Source: Bacteroidota bacterium
GTDB taxonomy: Bacteria; Bacteroidota; Bacteroidia; Bacteroidales; NBLH01
Direction: 5' to 3'
Assembly: GCA_025361565.1 (NCBI GenBank)
Contig: JANYKN010000183.1
Coordinates: 1 to 64,000, forward strand
Length of the DNA: 64,000 nucleotides
Numbering within the stretch: position 1 is the stretch's first letter; each line of letters begins with the position of its first letter. Position numbers and translations under genes: made by a program. Positions 53,611 to 62,628 of this stretch are shown here, piece after piece. Below the pieces are notes generated by a model. It did not search any database. It was given only the letters and a program-made list of their open reading frames with translations, and was not told where the DNA came from.

Positions 53611-54891
53611 ATGTCATTCGAAAAATTACAACTTATTGAGCCTCTATTATTGGCTTTAAAAAAAGAAGGTTATACAAAACCAACCCCAATTCAAACACAA
53701 GCAATACCAATTATACTTGAAGGCAGAGATTTGATGGGCTGCGCACAAACAGGCACTGGCAAAACTGCCGCTTTTGCCTTGCCAATGCTTCAACTTCTTA
53801 GTCAAAATGAAAAAAATGAAATAGCCCCAAAAAAAATAAAAGCCCTTGTAATAACCCCCACAAGAGAACTTGCTATACAAATTGGCGAAAGCTTTGCTGC
53901 TTATGGAAATCATACCAGATTAAAGCAGACTGTTATTTTTGGAGGAGTTCCACAAAACCCTCAAACCAATGCTTTGAAAAGCGGAGTGGATATTTTAGTA
54001 GCAACACCCGGTAGATTGCTAGATCTTATGGATCAGGGCTTTATCAATTTAAATGCTTTGGAAATCTTTGTATTAGATGAAGCCGATAGAATGTTGGACA
54101 TGGGCTTTATTCATGACATTAAAAGAATATTGAAAGTTATACCTGCTAAAAGGCAATCCTTGTTCTTTTCAGCTACAATGCCCACTACAATTGTAAAACT
54201 GGCAAGCAGTATACTAACCAATCCGGTTCAAATTGAAGTAAGCCCTGAGTCAACAACGGCCGAAACCGTAAAACAATCCATTTATTTTGTTGATGCTGTT
54301 GATAAGAAAAATTTGCTCATTCATTTGTTGAGAAATGACAAAATAAGCACAGCATTGGTTTTTACAAGGACAAAACATGGCGCAGATAAGGTTTCACATT
54401 TTCTGAATAAAGTGAATATCAAAGCAGAAGCCATTCATGGTAATAAATCGCAAAATGCAAGACAAAATGCATTGACAAATTTTAAAGCGCAAAAAACCAG
54501 GATATTAGTAGCAACCGATATAGCAGCACGAGGAATTGATGTTGACGATTTGGCATATGTTTTTAATTACGAAATACCCAATATTCCTGAAACATATGTA
54601 CATCGCATTGGAAGAACAGGAAGGGCTGGTGCAAGCGGAACTGCAATTTCATTTTGCGACCGTGAAGAAAGTGTGTTTTTAAGAGATATTCAAAAACTAA
54701 TTTCTATTCAAATACCTGTTATTGAAGATCATCCCTACCCTGCTTCCAACAAGCCCGTTTTAGAAAAGAAAACCAATAAGCCGGAAGATCAAACCAATCA
54801 AAGGAAAAACGGCAACCATTTCAATAAGCCTGCTTCATTAGCAGGGAATCTTAGAAAAAGGAAAAGGCAGGGAAAACCTGTTCAGAGTTAA
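53611..54891 (+). CDS. DEAD-box RNA helicase (RhlE-like)
   Basis: An ATP-dependent RNA helicase of 426 aa. Motifs in order: Q motif [25 protein letters not shown], Ia PTRELAIQI, Ib [50 protein letters not shown] and [12 protein letters not shown]. The short basic C-terminus ([14 protein letters not shown]) is typical of RhlE-type proteins in ribosome assembly or RNA turnover. It has its own promoter and terminator. The subtype is a best guess. Confidence 0.94.
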   Translation: MSFEKLQLIEPLLLALKKEGYTKPTPIQTQAIPIILEGRDLMGCAQTGTGKTAAFALPMLQLLSQNEKNEIAPKKIKALVITPTRELAIQIGESFAAYGNHTRLKQTVIFGGVPQNPQTNALKSGVDILVATPGRLLDLMDQGFINLNALEIFVLDEADRMLDMGFIHDIKRILKVIPAKRQSLFFSATMPTTIVKLASSILTNPVQIEVSPESTTAETVKQSIYFVDAVDKKNLLIHLLRNDKISTALVFTRTKHGADKVSHFLNKVNIKAEAIHGNKSQNARQNALTNFKAQKTRILVATDIAARGIDVDDLAYVFNYEIPNIPETYVHRIGRTGRAGASGTAISFCDREESVFLRDIQKLISIQIPVIEDHPYPASNKPVLEKKTNKPEDQTNQRKNGNHFNKPASLAGNLRKRKRQGKPVQS

Positions 54892-54936
54892 AATAAAGTT
54901 ATACAGTACAATTATCCGGTTGTTAAATCTAAAATC

Positions 54937-54977
54937 ACGTATATAAACTCTCTCATTTGTTTATATACGTTTTTTTT
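54937..54977 (+). terminator. Intrinsic terminator of the DEAD-box gene
   Basis: A perfect 12-bp stem (54937-54948 with 54959-54970; ACGTATATAAAC) with a 10-nt loop is followed by T7 (54971-54977). The right arm lies in the last codons of the opposing gene. Confidence 0.8.
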
Positions 54978-55528
54978 GCCTCTCTTGTTTTCAGATCGAT
55001 TTTCACTACAATATCAGTGCTGGAAAATTCTAATATATCTTTGTGTCTCCACATTTTAAGGTCAATCGGCTGGCAATTTTCAATGTAGAAAAAAGTTTTC
55101 ATTGTTGGAAAGGTTTTATTCCTGATTTTAAAGGTTGTTAAAGGATCTAAAAATCCATCATCATATAAAAAAAGCGTTACATTGTGTTCTGGAAAATTTA
55201 TTTCTTTATAAAGTGTACCACCCATAAAACCCTGTCCAACTCCTAACGAAGTAATTATAAAGCAAATAAGCAATCCAATTGCTACAATAGAAGCCACCAC
55301 TGCAGTTAAAATAATTGTTCTAGTTTTATCGAACACATTTTGTAAATAATTCCATAACCTAATCATTAATATATATACTAATACTATGTTAATCAAATAT
55401 ATGATTCCAAGAACGATTACCTGAACCATTTCAAGCGAAGGAATTAATTCAGGCAAAACAATTATAATTCCAAGTATCAAAAAGATAAACAATAGAAGAA
55501 CAAAGTAAATTGTTTTTAAATTTTTCAT
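54953..55528 (-). CDS. Hypothetical three-helix membrane protein
   Basis: A 191-aa inner-membrane protein not recognised as a named family. Helices lie at about residues 5-24, 35-58 and 73-98, followed by a cytoplasmic or periplasmic beta-rich tail (LYKEINFPEHNVTLFLYDDGFLD, FKIRNKTFPTMKTFFYI). It is convergent with the DEAD-box gene and followed upstream by a 483-bp AT-rich gap. Function is unknown. Confidence 0.7.
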   Translation of the reverse strand: MKNLKTIYFVLLLFIFLILGIIIVLPELIPSLEMVQVIVLGIIYLINIVLVYILMIRLWNYLQNVFDKTRTIILTAVVASIVAIGLLICFIITSLGVGQGFMGGTLYKEINFPEHNVTLFLYDDGFLDPLTTFKIRNKTFPTMKTFFYIENCQPIDLKMWRHKDILEFSSTDIVVKIDLKTREAKKTYINK

Positions 55529-56011
55529 AAGAATGAAGGATAAATTTTCATTGTGCTTATTCTAGTTTGATATGGAAAATTACTCAAATTGTATTTAACT
55601 AAAAATAAAAATCAGGATATAAAATTATAATTTGCCTGAAATTTACTTTTTTCAATTCTAAGGATTTATAAATGGCATTCACCTTCAGTAAACTATCTTA
55701 GTTAAAATAGCAACCATTATATTTTTAGAATATAAGATTCAACTAAATTACTGTTAAAAAAGCTTCTAATCAAAAACTCATTCAATATTTTTATTGAGAA
55801 GCTCATCTAAACTTAAAAAATATTAACAAACAAACGTAAACTACTCATAATCAAGAATATTTAAATTAGTTTATTGTAACTCATAGAAAGTTAAAAGGTT
55901 CATTGGTTATAATATGTTAAAAACATTTCTTGTATTCTTTTTACTTGATTAAATTTGCGAATTTTGCAGTCTTTTAGCCAACGAATGGATAAAAATTATA
56001 GAATATAAAAT
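55529..56011. other. Long AT-rich gap upstream of the rhomboid pair
   Basis: A 483-bp non-coding stretch. It holds the rhomboid promoter at 55950-55957 and presumably the promoter of the divergent membrane protein. No RNA gene or repeat was seen. Confidence 0.35.
55930..55957 (+). promoter_or_regulatory. Promoter of the rhomboid pair
   Basis: -7 TAAATTTG (55950-55957) is a perfect match; TTG at 55930-55932 lies 17 bp upstream as the -33 candidate. The ATG follows 55 bp downstream. Confidence 0.5.
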
Positions 56012-56782
56012 ATGGCAAATTCACAATACAGTCCGGGGGGATTCAGCATTTTACCAATTGTTGTTAAAAACCTGCTTATTATTAATGGTTTGGTTTTTCT
56101 GGCAACCATATCGCTCCAGAAAGTACTCAATATTGACCTGAACGAAATGTTCGGCTTGTATTATTTTGGTTCCGATTTGTTCAGACCTTATCAGTTTATT
56201 ACCTACATGTTTATGCATGCTAGTTTTGCCCATTTATTCTTTAATATGTTCGCATTCTGGATGTTTGGAAACAACATTGAAAATGTTTGGGGACCTAAAC
56301 GCTTTATAATTTATTATTTTGTTACCGGATTGGGTGCAGCAGTACTTCATCAAGCAGTTATGTATTTTGAAGCACAAAGTATTATTAATCATTTAATTAG
56401 CATTGGAACAACTCCTGAATCCATTACTGAATTAATTACCACAGGTAAATACAATCCTGATATTTTAACTTCAATAAAAATGGACAATTTATATTCACTC
56501 CATTCGATTTACAATACACCAACAGTAGGCGCCTCCGGCTCAGTATTTGGAATTCTATTGGCATTTGGAATGCTTTTTCCAAATTCGTTAATATATCTGT
56601 ACTTTGCAATACCAGTTAAAGCCAAATGGTTGGTTATTGGATATGGCGCAATTGAATTGTGGTCAGGCATCTCAGCCACTCAAGGTGATAATGTTGCACA
56701 TTTTGCCCATTTAGGAGGTATGTTATTTGGCTTTATATTAATTAAACTCTGGAAAAAAAAAGATTTTAACCGATGGATGTAA
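56012..56782 (+). CDS. Rhomboid family intramembrane serine protease
   Basis: A 256-aa membrane protease of six or seven helices. It should cleave transmembrane segments of other proteins. The catalytic pair is Ser175 in VGASGSVFG (GxSG motif) and His233 in AHFAHLGGMLFG. The helix-2 motif HASFAHLFFNMFAFWMFG supplies the conserved His and Asn. A 50-residue insert between helices 3 and 4 (about 120-165) is unusual. Its last 10 bases overlap the next rhomboid gene, so both are translationally coupled. Confidence 0.93.
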   Translation: MANSQYSPGGFSILPIVVKNLLIINGLVFLATISLQKVLNIDLNEMFGLYYFGSDLFRPYQFITYMFMHASFAHLFFNMFAFWMFGNNIENVWGPKRFIIYYFVTGLGAAVLHQAVMYFEAQSIINHLISIGTTPESITELITTGKYNPDILTSIKMDNLYSLHSIYNTPTVGASGSVFGILLAFGMLFPNSLIYLYFAIPVKAKWLVIGYGAIELWSGISATQGDNVAHFAHLGGMLFGFILIKLWKKKDFNRWM

Positions 56783-57702
56783 TACTTGAAATTAAAAAGC
56801 GATACAAAAACGGCGGAATTATCTTCAGGCTTATTTTTATAAATGTAGCTGTATTTATACTAATTAACCTGATAGCGCTCATTTTTTTTCTATTTAGCAT
56901 TGGAAATACTGAAAAATTCACCTTTATAGAATGGTTGGCCGTTCCTGCCGATATGCATCTTTTGCTATACAGACCTTGGACTATAATAACATATATGTTC
57001 CTTCACCAGGACTTTTTACATATTTTATTTAATATGTTGTGGTTGTTTTGGTTTGGAAAAATTTTCTTGGAATACTTGGACCCAAAAAAATTGCTAAGCG
57101 TCTATCTATTAGGAGGAATTAGCGGTGCAGCGCTTTATATCGCTGCATACAACTTATTTCCGGTTTTTCAGCCAATGATTGCCGGTTCAATGGCGTTGGG
57201 AGCATCAGCTTCAGTATATGCAATTGTGGTAGGAATTTCAGCTTTTACTCCGGATTATTCGATTGGCTTGCTATTCCTGGGCAGGGTAAAGTTAAAATAC
57301 ATTGCATTATTTGTGGTAGTTCTTGATTTACTCAGTATTCCGAATGGTAACGCAGGTGGACATATTGCTCATTTGGGAGGAGCATTATTTGGTGTTTTGT
57401 TTGCCCTCAGTTTGAAAAAAGGACATGACATTACCAAAGGCTTTTCAATTGTAATGGAGGGTTTTTATAGCATTTTTAAACCAAGCCCAAAAATGAAAGT
57501 TACCTCAAATAATTACACAAAAAAGCAAAAGCCATCATCTGACACCCAGAGTAAAAAAACACAAAGCGATAAGGATTATAACAAAAAGAAAGCAGTTAAT
57601 CAGGCCGAAATTGATAGGATTCTGGATAAAATTTCTAAAAATGGCTATGAAAGCCTATCAAAAGAAGAGAAAGATACATTGTTCGATATGAGTAAAAAGT
57701 AA
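56773..57702 (+). CDS. Second rhomboid-family protease with GASAS active-site variant and basic tail
   Basis: A 309-aa rhomboid-family protein. Helix 2 has LHQDFLHILFNMLWLFWFG. The active-site loop is LGASASVYAI: Ser145 is kept, but the residue after it is Ala, not the Gly of canonical GxSG. His200 in GGHIAHLGGALFG is conserved. A roughly 70-residue basic, soluble C-terminal tail (from about 225) ends with a short helical motif (NQAEIDRILDKISKNGYESLS), common in Bacteroidota rhomboids. It overlaps the upstream rhomboid gene by 10 bp and is followed after 18 bp by the alkyltransferase-like gene. Confidence 0.9.
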   Translation: MDVILEIKKRYKNGGIIFRLIFINVAVFILINLIALIFFLFSIGNTEKFTFIEWLAVPADMHLLLYRPWTIITYMFLHQDFLHILFNMLWLFWFGKIFLEYLDPKKLLSVYLLGGISGAALYIAAYNLFPVFQPMIAGSMALGASASVYAIVVGISAFTPDYSIGLLFLGRVKLKYIALFVVVLDLLSIPNGNAGGHIAHLGGALFGVLFALSLKKGHDITKGFSIVMEGFYSIFKPSPKMKVTSNNYTKKQKPSSDTQSKKTQSDKDYNKKKAVNQAEIDRILDKISKNGYESLSKEEKDTLFDMSKK

Positions 57703-57720
57703 GCAACCAGATTTTTAAGA

Positions 57721-58050
57721 ATGGAAGAAACCGGCTTTTTTAAAAAAGTGTATGAATTAGCGAGGCAAATACCATTTGGCCGAGTTTGTACTTATGGAAT
57801 AATTGCAAAGAATATTGGATCTCCACAGGCTGCGCGAATGGTTGGATGGGCCATGAATAAATCAAGTCACGAAAAAGAATTTGTTCCAGCTCATCGGGTA
57901 GTAAACCGAAAGGGGTTGTTGACAGGCAAGAATCATTTTGGCAATACAAACACTATGAAAGAAATGCTTGAATCGGAAGGAATTGAGATAATTGATAATC
58001 AGATTCAGAGATTTGAGGAGCTACTTTGGTTTCCAGAAATGAATGATTGA
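57721..58050 (+). CDS. Alkyltransferase-like protein (ATL; MGMT fold without acceptor cysteine)
   Basis: A 109-aa protein of the MGMT DNA-binding domain family. The helix-turn-helix IPFGRVCTYGIIAKNIG and the arginine-finger segment SPQAARMVGWAMNK are present. In true methyltransferases the acceptor motif is PCHR; here it is PAHRVV, with Ala57 in place of the cysteine. Known ATLs with Trp or Ala there bind O6-alkylguanine and hand it to nucleotide-excision repair, without transferring the alkyl group. It begins 18 bp after the second rhomboid. Confidence 0.9.
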   Translation: MEETGFFKKVYELARQIPFGRVCTYGIIAKNIGSPQAARMVGWAMNKSSHEKEFVPAHRVVNRKGLLTGKNHFGNTNTMKEMLESEGIEIIDNQIQRFEELLWFPEMND

Positions 58051-58172
58051 ATGCTTAAATAAATGAATGTTTAATGGTAAAATGAGTTTTCATTTTTCTT
58101 TTTGCATTAAGTGGCTATTTATAAAGTAACAACTTTGTCTATTTAAAATATTTAAATCCAATTCCATAAAAT

Positions 58173-58520
58173 ATGGCAAAAGACTGGAAAGATCGCTTAG
58201 GCACTGTATATTCAACCAATCCGGATTATGAATATCAGCATTCAAATGATGATGAAGAAACAGAAACATCGAAACCTCAACATCAAAATTTGAAGGTTTG
58301 CCGTGATAAAAAACAACGAAAGGGAAAAGTAGTTACGCTAATTACCGGATTTATTGGCAAAGAAGATGATTTAAAAGAGTTGGGAAAAATGCTCAAAAGT
58401 AAATGTGGAGTTGGTGGTACTGTTAAAGATGGTGAAATTATTATTCAGGGTGATTTTGTCGATAAAATAATAGAACTTCTTATTAAAGAAGGATATAAGG
58501 TAAAAAAAGTTGGTGGTTGA
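58173..58520 (+). CDS. SUI1/eIF1-family translation factor (YciH-like)
   Basis: A 115-aa protein whose C-terminal two-thirds form a SUI1 domain: [54 protein letters not shown], ending in KKVGG. The N-terminal 45 residues are acidic and polar ([10 protein letters not shown]). Bacterial YciH-type proteins help in start-site fidelity during stress. It stands between the ATL gene and cvfB, and has no signal peptide. Confidence 0.93.
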   Translation: MAKDWKDRLGTVYSTNPDYEYQHSNDDEETETSKPQHQNLKVCRDKKQRKGKVVTLITGFIGKEDDLKELGKMLKSKCGVGGTVKDGEIIIQGDFVDKIIELLIKEGYKVKKVGG

Positions 58521-58596
58521 TTAAATTAAAATGGCAGTTTAATTCCTCCAAAATCCTGCCTGGAAATAAAATAAATATTATATAAAAATCGCTCGT

Positions 58597-59427
58597 ATGG
58601 CAGAAATTGGAAAAATGAATGAGTTAAGGGTAGTAAAAGAACTGGATTTCGGTATTTACCTTGACGGTGGCGAGCACGGTGAAATTCTGATGCCAAAAAG
58701 ATATGTCCCAGAAGGCTGCAAACCAGAAGATATCCTAAATGCTTTTATTTATAGGGATTCTGAAGACAGGTTAATTGCAACTACAGAAAAACCATATGCC
58801 GAGGTGGGAGATTTTGCTTTTCTCAAAGCAGTTTCAGTTTCAACAGTTGGGGCATTTTTAGATTGGGGATTAATGAAAGATTTATTAATTCCATATCGTG
58901 AACAAAGCCATGCAATTGAAGTTGGGAAAAAATATATTGTACATGTTTATTTAGATTCAGAAACACAGAGAATTGTAGCGTCTTCAAAAATTGACCGGTT
59001 TTTGGATAATATACCTCCAAATTTTAAGCCTGATGAAGAGGTCGATTTGTTTATTGTGAACAGATCTGATTTGGGTTACAAAGCAATCATTAACAATACA
59101 CATTCAGGTATTATCTACGAAAATGAAGTTTTTCAAACCATTAGACAAGGTGAAAGGTTTAAAGGATATATTAGAAAAGTAAGAGAAGATCATAAAATTG
59201 ATTTATATCTTCTAAAAAAAGGAGCGGAACAACGTGATGAACTTTCGGCTAAAATTTTAAATCATCTTAAATATAATGATGGTTTTATGAGTATCACCGA
59301 CAAAAGCGATCCACAAATTATTTATAAACAGTTTGAAGTAAGTAAAAAGGTTTTTAAAATTGCAATTGGATCACTTTATAAGCAAAGGCTTATAGTTATT
59401 GAAGATATTGGAATTCGATTGGCTTAA
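58597..59427 (+). CDS. CvfB-like S1 RNA-binding protein
   Basis: A 276-aa cytoplasmic RNA-binding regulator of the CvfB family. Three S1-like barrels run through the protein: MNELRVVKELDFGIYLDGGEHGE, FLKAVSVSTVGAFLDWGLMKD and a third near AIINNTHSGIIYENEVF. A C-terminal winged helix follows (KILNHLKYNDGFMSITDKSDP). In Staphylococcus, CvfB affects virulence gene expression. It is 76 bp downstream of the SUI1 gene, same strand. Confidence 0.9.
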   Translation: MAEIGKMNELRVVKELDFGIYLDGGEHGEILMPKRYVPEGCKPEDILNAFIYRDSEDRLIATTEKPYAEVGDFAFLKAVSVSTVGAFLDWGLMKDLLIPYREQSHAIEVGKKYIVHVYLDSETQRIVASSKIDRFLDNIPPNFKPDEEVDLFIVNRSDLGYKAIINNTHSGIIYENEVFQTIRQGERFKGYIRKVREDHKIDLYLLKKGAEQRDELSAKILNHLKYNDGFMSITDKSDPQIIYKQFEVSKKVFKIAIGSLYKQRLIVIEDIGIRLA

Positions 59428-59684
59428 TAAATTGATTTATTTGAATTAAAGTCCATCGATAAAAACAAGTCAGCGAGCCTAATTGATAAAGATTAAATAC
59501 CTTGAAATCATTAGTATCTATCAAGTTGACCAATTCATAAAAATTCAGTAACTTTATTCCCAATTAAATATTTGCCATTTATTTTTTAATGATTGTAATG
59601 ATATTTTATCATTGGTCTAATTGAATGTAAAACAATGCATTAGAAACTATCTTGAACAAAGGTCAATAATAAAAACAAAACACA

Positions 59685-60335
59685 ATGAAAAAATTTGCAG
59701 TAGTTTTATCCGGTTGTGGTGTATTTGATGGTGCTGAAATACATGAAGCAACAATGACCTTGTATGCCATAGTAAAAAATGGAGGCACGTATGAAATTTT
59801 TGCTCCCGATATAGATCAATATCATGTTATTAATCATTATACAGGCAATGAAACGGACGAAACCAGAAACGTATTGGTAGAATCGGCACGTATTGCTCGT
59901 GGAAAAATAAAAGACCTGGCCACTTTTAATGCATCAGAATTTGATGCTCTTATTTTTCCGGGTGGATTTGGTGTAGCCAAAAACCTTTCAAGTTTTGCTA
60001 TTGACGGTGCAGATTGTACTGTAGATTTAACAGTAGAACAGGCTGTTTTAGGAATGGTAATAAAAAGAAAACCTATTGGAGCTTTGTGCATTGCACCCGC
60101 TATTATGGCTAAAATTCTTAAAGGAGCGTTGGTTACTATTGGAAGTGATAAAAAAACAATTGCTGCTATTGAAAATATGGGTTCAAAACATAAAATTACC
60201 AACCATACCGAAGTTGTAGTGGATGAAAAATTCAAATTAGTTACTGGGCCATGTTATATGCTTGATGCCAATATATTACAAATTGCTGAAGGAGCAGAAA
60301 AAGTAGTCAGGACAATGATGGATATGGAAATCTAA
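59685..60335 (+). CDS. elbB: ElbB-like DJ-1/PfpI family glyoxalase
   Basis: A 216-aa DJ-1/PfpI-fold protein of the ElbB subfamily, reported as a glyoxalase linked to isoprenoid synthesis. The start motif VLSGCGVFDGAEIHEA, GGFGVAKNLSSFA and the nucleophile elbow GALCIAPAIMAKIL (catalytic Cys) are intact. The mid-region TFNASEFDALIFPGGFG and the tail TGPCYMLDANI also fit. It is convergent with the DUF4294 gene after 11 bp. Confidence 0.93.
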   Translation: MKKFAVVLSGCGVFDGAEIHEATMTLYAIVKNGGTYEIFAPDIDQYHVINHYTGNETDETRNVLVESARIARGKIKDLATFNASEFDALIFPGGFGVAKNLSSFAIDGADCTVDLTVEQAVLGMVIKRKPIGALCIAPAIMAKILKGALVTIGSDKKTIAAIENMGSKHKITNHTEVVVDEKFKLVTGPCYMLDANILQIAEGAEKVVRTMMDMEI

Positions 60336-60346
60336 TAGTTAGCTGT

Positions 60347-60967
60347 TTATAATTCACCATTCTCAATTCTAACAACAATATCTTCAATCATTTTGTCATC
60401 ACCAGCAGCATCATATTCTAGTTTGAGATTAGAGCCAAAAAGCCGTGCTACAGATTGCCAAAAAAAAGCATTTAAAGAACCTTTTAACTCTTTTACCAAA
60501 TCAAATGTAGTAACTCCGGTTTCACGATCAATTAACTTGATCAAAATTCTTCCTTGTGTATATGTAAGTTTCCGCAATTGGCCTTCAAATTGAAGTTTTA
60601 ATTCATCTTCTTTTTTCTTTATATATTCACTTTTTTCCTTTTTAGTATCATATTCTGCAAGGTGCGAGTGAATTTCGTTAACCTGTTCGCTAACAATTTT
60701 TGAATATGGATATACTTTTTTTACATAAAGTACCAGCCTTGAATATCGTTTTTCCTCTTTCTTTGAATTAAATTGGTATGGAGGTATAACAGTTATCGAT
60801 TTCAAAGTTACATGAATTGAAGTATCGCCATTTTCGACCAAAGCCTGAACTATAAAACCATCTGTCTTATCATTTTTAACTTTGGAATCCAACTTAATAA
60901 TCTCCTGCCCTTTTAAAAAGGTTAAACTGTTTATAATCAGCAAAATTATATATGATATTTTACGCAT
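60347..60967 (-). CDS. DUF4294 family exported protein
   Basis: A 206-aa protein with an N-terminal signal peptide (about 1-20) and a DUF4294 body: YSRLVLYVKKVYPYSKIVSEQV, the long charged helix YIKKKEDELKLQFEGQLRKLT, TQGRILIKLIDRETGVTTFDL and LNAFFWQSVARLFGSNLKLEYD. The family is Bacteroidota-specific and uncharacterised. It is convergent with elbB and preceded by a 329-bp gap. Confidence 0.88.
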   Translation of the reverse strand: MRKISYIILLIINSLTFLKGQEIIKLDSKVKNDKTDGFIVQALVENGDTSIHVTLKSITVIPPYQFNSKKEEKRYSRLVLYVKKVYPYSKIVSEQVNEIHSHLAEYDTKKEKSEYIKKKEDELKLQFEGQLRKLTYTQGRILIKLIDRETGVTTFDLVKELKGSLNAFFWQSVARLFGSNLKLEYDAAGDDKMIEDIVVRIENGEL

Positions 60968-61296
60968 TTTCCTTCTTTGGGTGTCTAATCTTTGATCGAA
61001 ATATCAATAAATATATTGCCAAAATTAAATAATTCCCAGAATTTCCATTTAGAACAATACAAATAGAAACGCAATTTATCATAAAAACGATATTTTTTCA
61101 GCCTTAAAAAGTATTAAAAAACAATCAAGGGATAAATGTTGAAGATAAAACAACCACTAAAAATTCGGAGATTCGCTTGACATTTTTACATTGTTAATTG
61201 GCTGATCAAGAATCTAAATCATTTTCAAATTAGGTTATCGCAAACAAAGGCACGGAATTATTGATATAGAATATGGATTGGTGGATATGAATTAGA
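60968..61296. other. Intergenic region between two minus-strand genes
   Basis: A 329-bp AT-rich gap. It would hold the promoter for the DUF4294 gene. No RNA gene, hairpin terminator or ORF was recognised. Confidence 0.3.
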
Positions 61297-62202
61297 TTAG
61301 CGGGTAATTGACTTCATTGTTTCTTCAATATCGCGTGGGGTTTTATATATTTTACGATATTCACTCATCGATAAATCAGACCAATAAAGAGGAAACCAAA
61401 ATTTACCGTGCAACATAGTTGCTTTTTTATCAACTAATACCAATTCGTATGGAAGAGCTGCAAGATGGGATTTACCTAATTTTTCCAAAAAGTTAGCTTC
61501 ACCTGTTCTTGAATCCTGCAACCCAATTCCAAATATAGCTATTTTCTTGTCTTTAAAAACCATTTCGTAGACTTTATAAGTCTCATCCTTTCTAGCTTGA
61601 AGATTTTTCTGAATAATTTCGACACCGTGCTCAAATGAATCAAATTCCATAATAGAAACAGCATCAGTAAATTTTGGATTATGAACCAAAAATCGATATT
61701 CTTTCAATTCGTTTTCCGTTAAGCTACTGGTTATAAAAGGCTTAAAATCATTTCCAATTTCAAATAACGAAGATTTAATATCGAGTGAAATTTGATTTAG
61801 TTCAATTTCAAACTTTTGGGTTTCATCCCTTAAGTAAGCATAAAACAAGTATTCAGGATTTAAAAGGCTTATCTCAACTGAATCATTTGTTTGAATTAAT
61901 CCAATTCTCATAATACCAGCCATTATCGAATTATTTCCAATTTTTAAAGTTAATGCAATAAGATCCTGGCGTGTAAAAGTAATAACCAATAAATTTGTAT
62001 CCTTGGCAGGATGGTAACAACCAATAATTTCAAAATTTTCTGATTTAAGGGCAATCGATATTTTTGATTCCAAATCTTCGATTGAACCTTTTTGGTTGCC
62101 TAGTTTATAAAAAGCAACCAAGCCTCCATCAGCGAATAATAAATTTTGAGCAAATACTATTGATATACAAGAAATTATGATGATTTTGAAGATGTTTTTC
62201 AT
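61297..62202 (-). CDS. Exported hypothetical protein
   Basis: A 301-aa protein with a signal peptide (about 1-24, ending NLLFA) and no lipobox. The rest is mixed alpha-beta: VAFYKLGNQKGSIEDLESKI, NLLVITFTRQDLIALTLKI, MEFDSFEHGVEIIQKNLQ and FGIGLQDSRTGEANFLEKLG. No family was recognised. It is divergent from the LRR gene across a 426-bp region with a 16-bp palindrome. Its function is unknown. Confidence 0.7.
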   Translation of the reverse strand: MKNIFKIIIISCISIVFAQNLLFADGGLVAFYKLGNQKGSIEDLESKISIALKSENFEIIGCYHPAKDTNLLVITFTRQDLIALTLKIGNNSIMAGIMRIGLIQTNDSVEISLLNPEYLFYAYLRDETQKFEIELNQISLDIKSSLFEIGNDFKPFITSSLTENELKEYRFLVHNPKFTDAVSIMEFDSFEHGVEIIQKNLQARKDETYKVYEMVFKDKKIAIFGIGLQDSRTGEANFLEKLGKSHLAALPYELVLVDKKATMLHGKFWFPLYWSDLSMSEYRKIYKTPRDIEETMKSITR

Positions 62203-62389
62203 CGGGTCGATTTGGCCATATTTAAAGGTCTAAATTAATTAAATTTGAATTAACAAAATAATCTTAAACTTCAAATTGTACGTATACATATCATTTTTAA
62301 CATTATTTAAAGAATTGATTACTATGATTAAAGATAACTGTTTATAAATATTTCAAGTACTTTTAAATTAAATCATTACTAAACATCAT

Positions 62390-62405
62390 TTAATCTTAAG
62401 ATTAA
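62390..62405. promoter_or_regulatory. 16-bp perfect palindrome, operator-like
   Basis: TTAATCTTAAGATTAA is its own reverse complement. Its position between two divergent genes fits a regulator-binding site. It could be chance in AT-rich DNA, though 16 bp of perfect symmetry is uncommon. Confidence 0.35.
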
Positions 62406-62410
62406 TACAT

Positions 62411-62438
62411 GAAAATACCGTTAATCATCGGCATTTTC
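62411..62438. repeat. Imperfect inverted repeat
   Basis: GAAAATACCG and CGGCATTTTC match at 9 of 10 positions with an 8-nt loop, right beside the 16-bp palindrome. It is not at the end of any gene, so a terminator role is not obvious. Confidence 0.35.
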
Positions 62439-62628
62439 CACTTTAAACTTAGATTAGGAAATTTTAAAATAGATCAAATTTTAACAATAATATTTAGCCA
62501 ATAATTCAGATTACAAATTAGATATTTTGAGTGAATCCTTCAATATTTTGACTAATCTAATATAGAATTGTTAGTGCATTTGCGTTTTATTTATAATTTT
62601 ACTTTTTTATGAGTATTGATTTTAAATT

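Larger units (their letters stand above)
62203..62628. other. Divergent intergenic region with palindromes
   Basis: A 426-bp AT-rich gap between the exported hypothetical (minus) and the LRR gene (plus). It contains a 16-bp perfect palindrome at 62390-62405 and an imperfect 10-bp hairpin at 62411-62438. No ORF or RNA gene was recognised. Confidence 0.4.
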
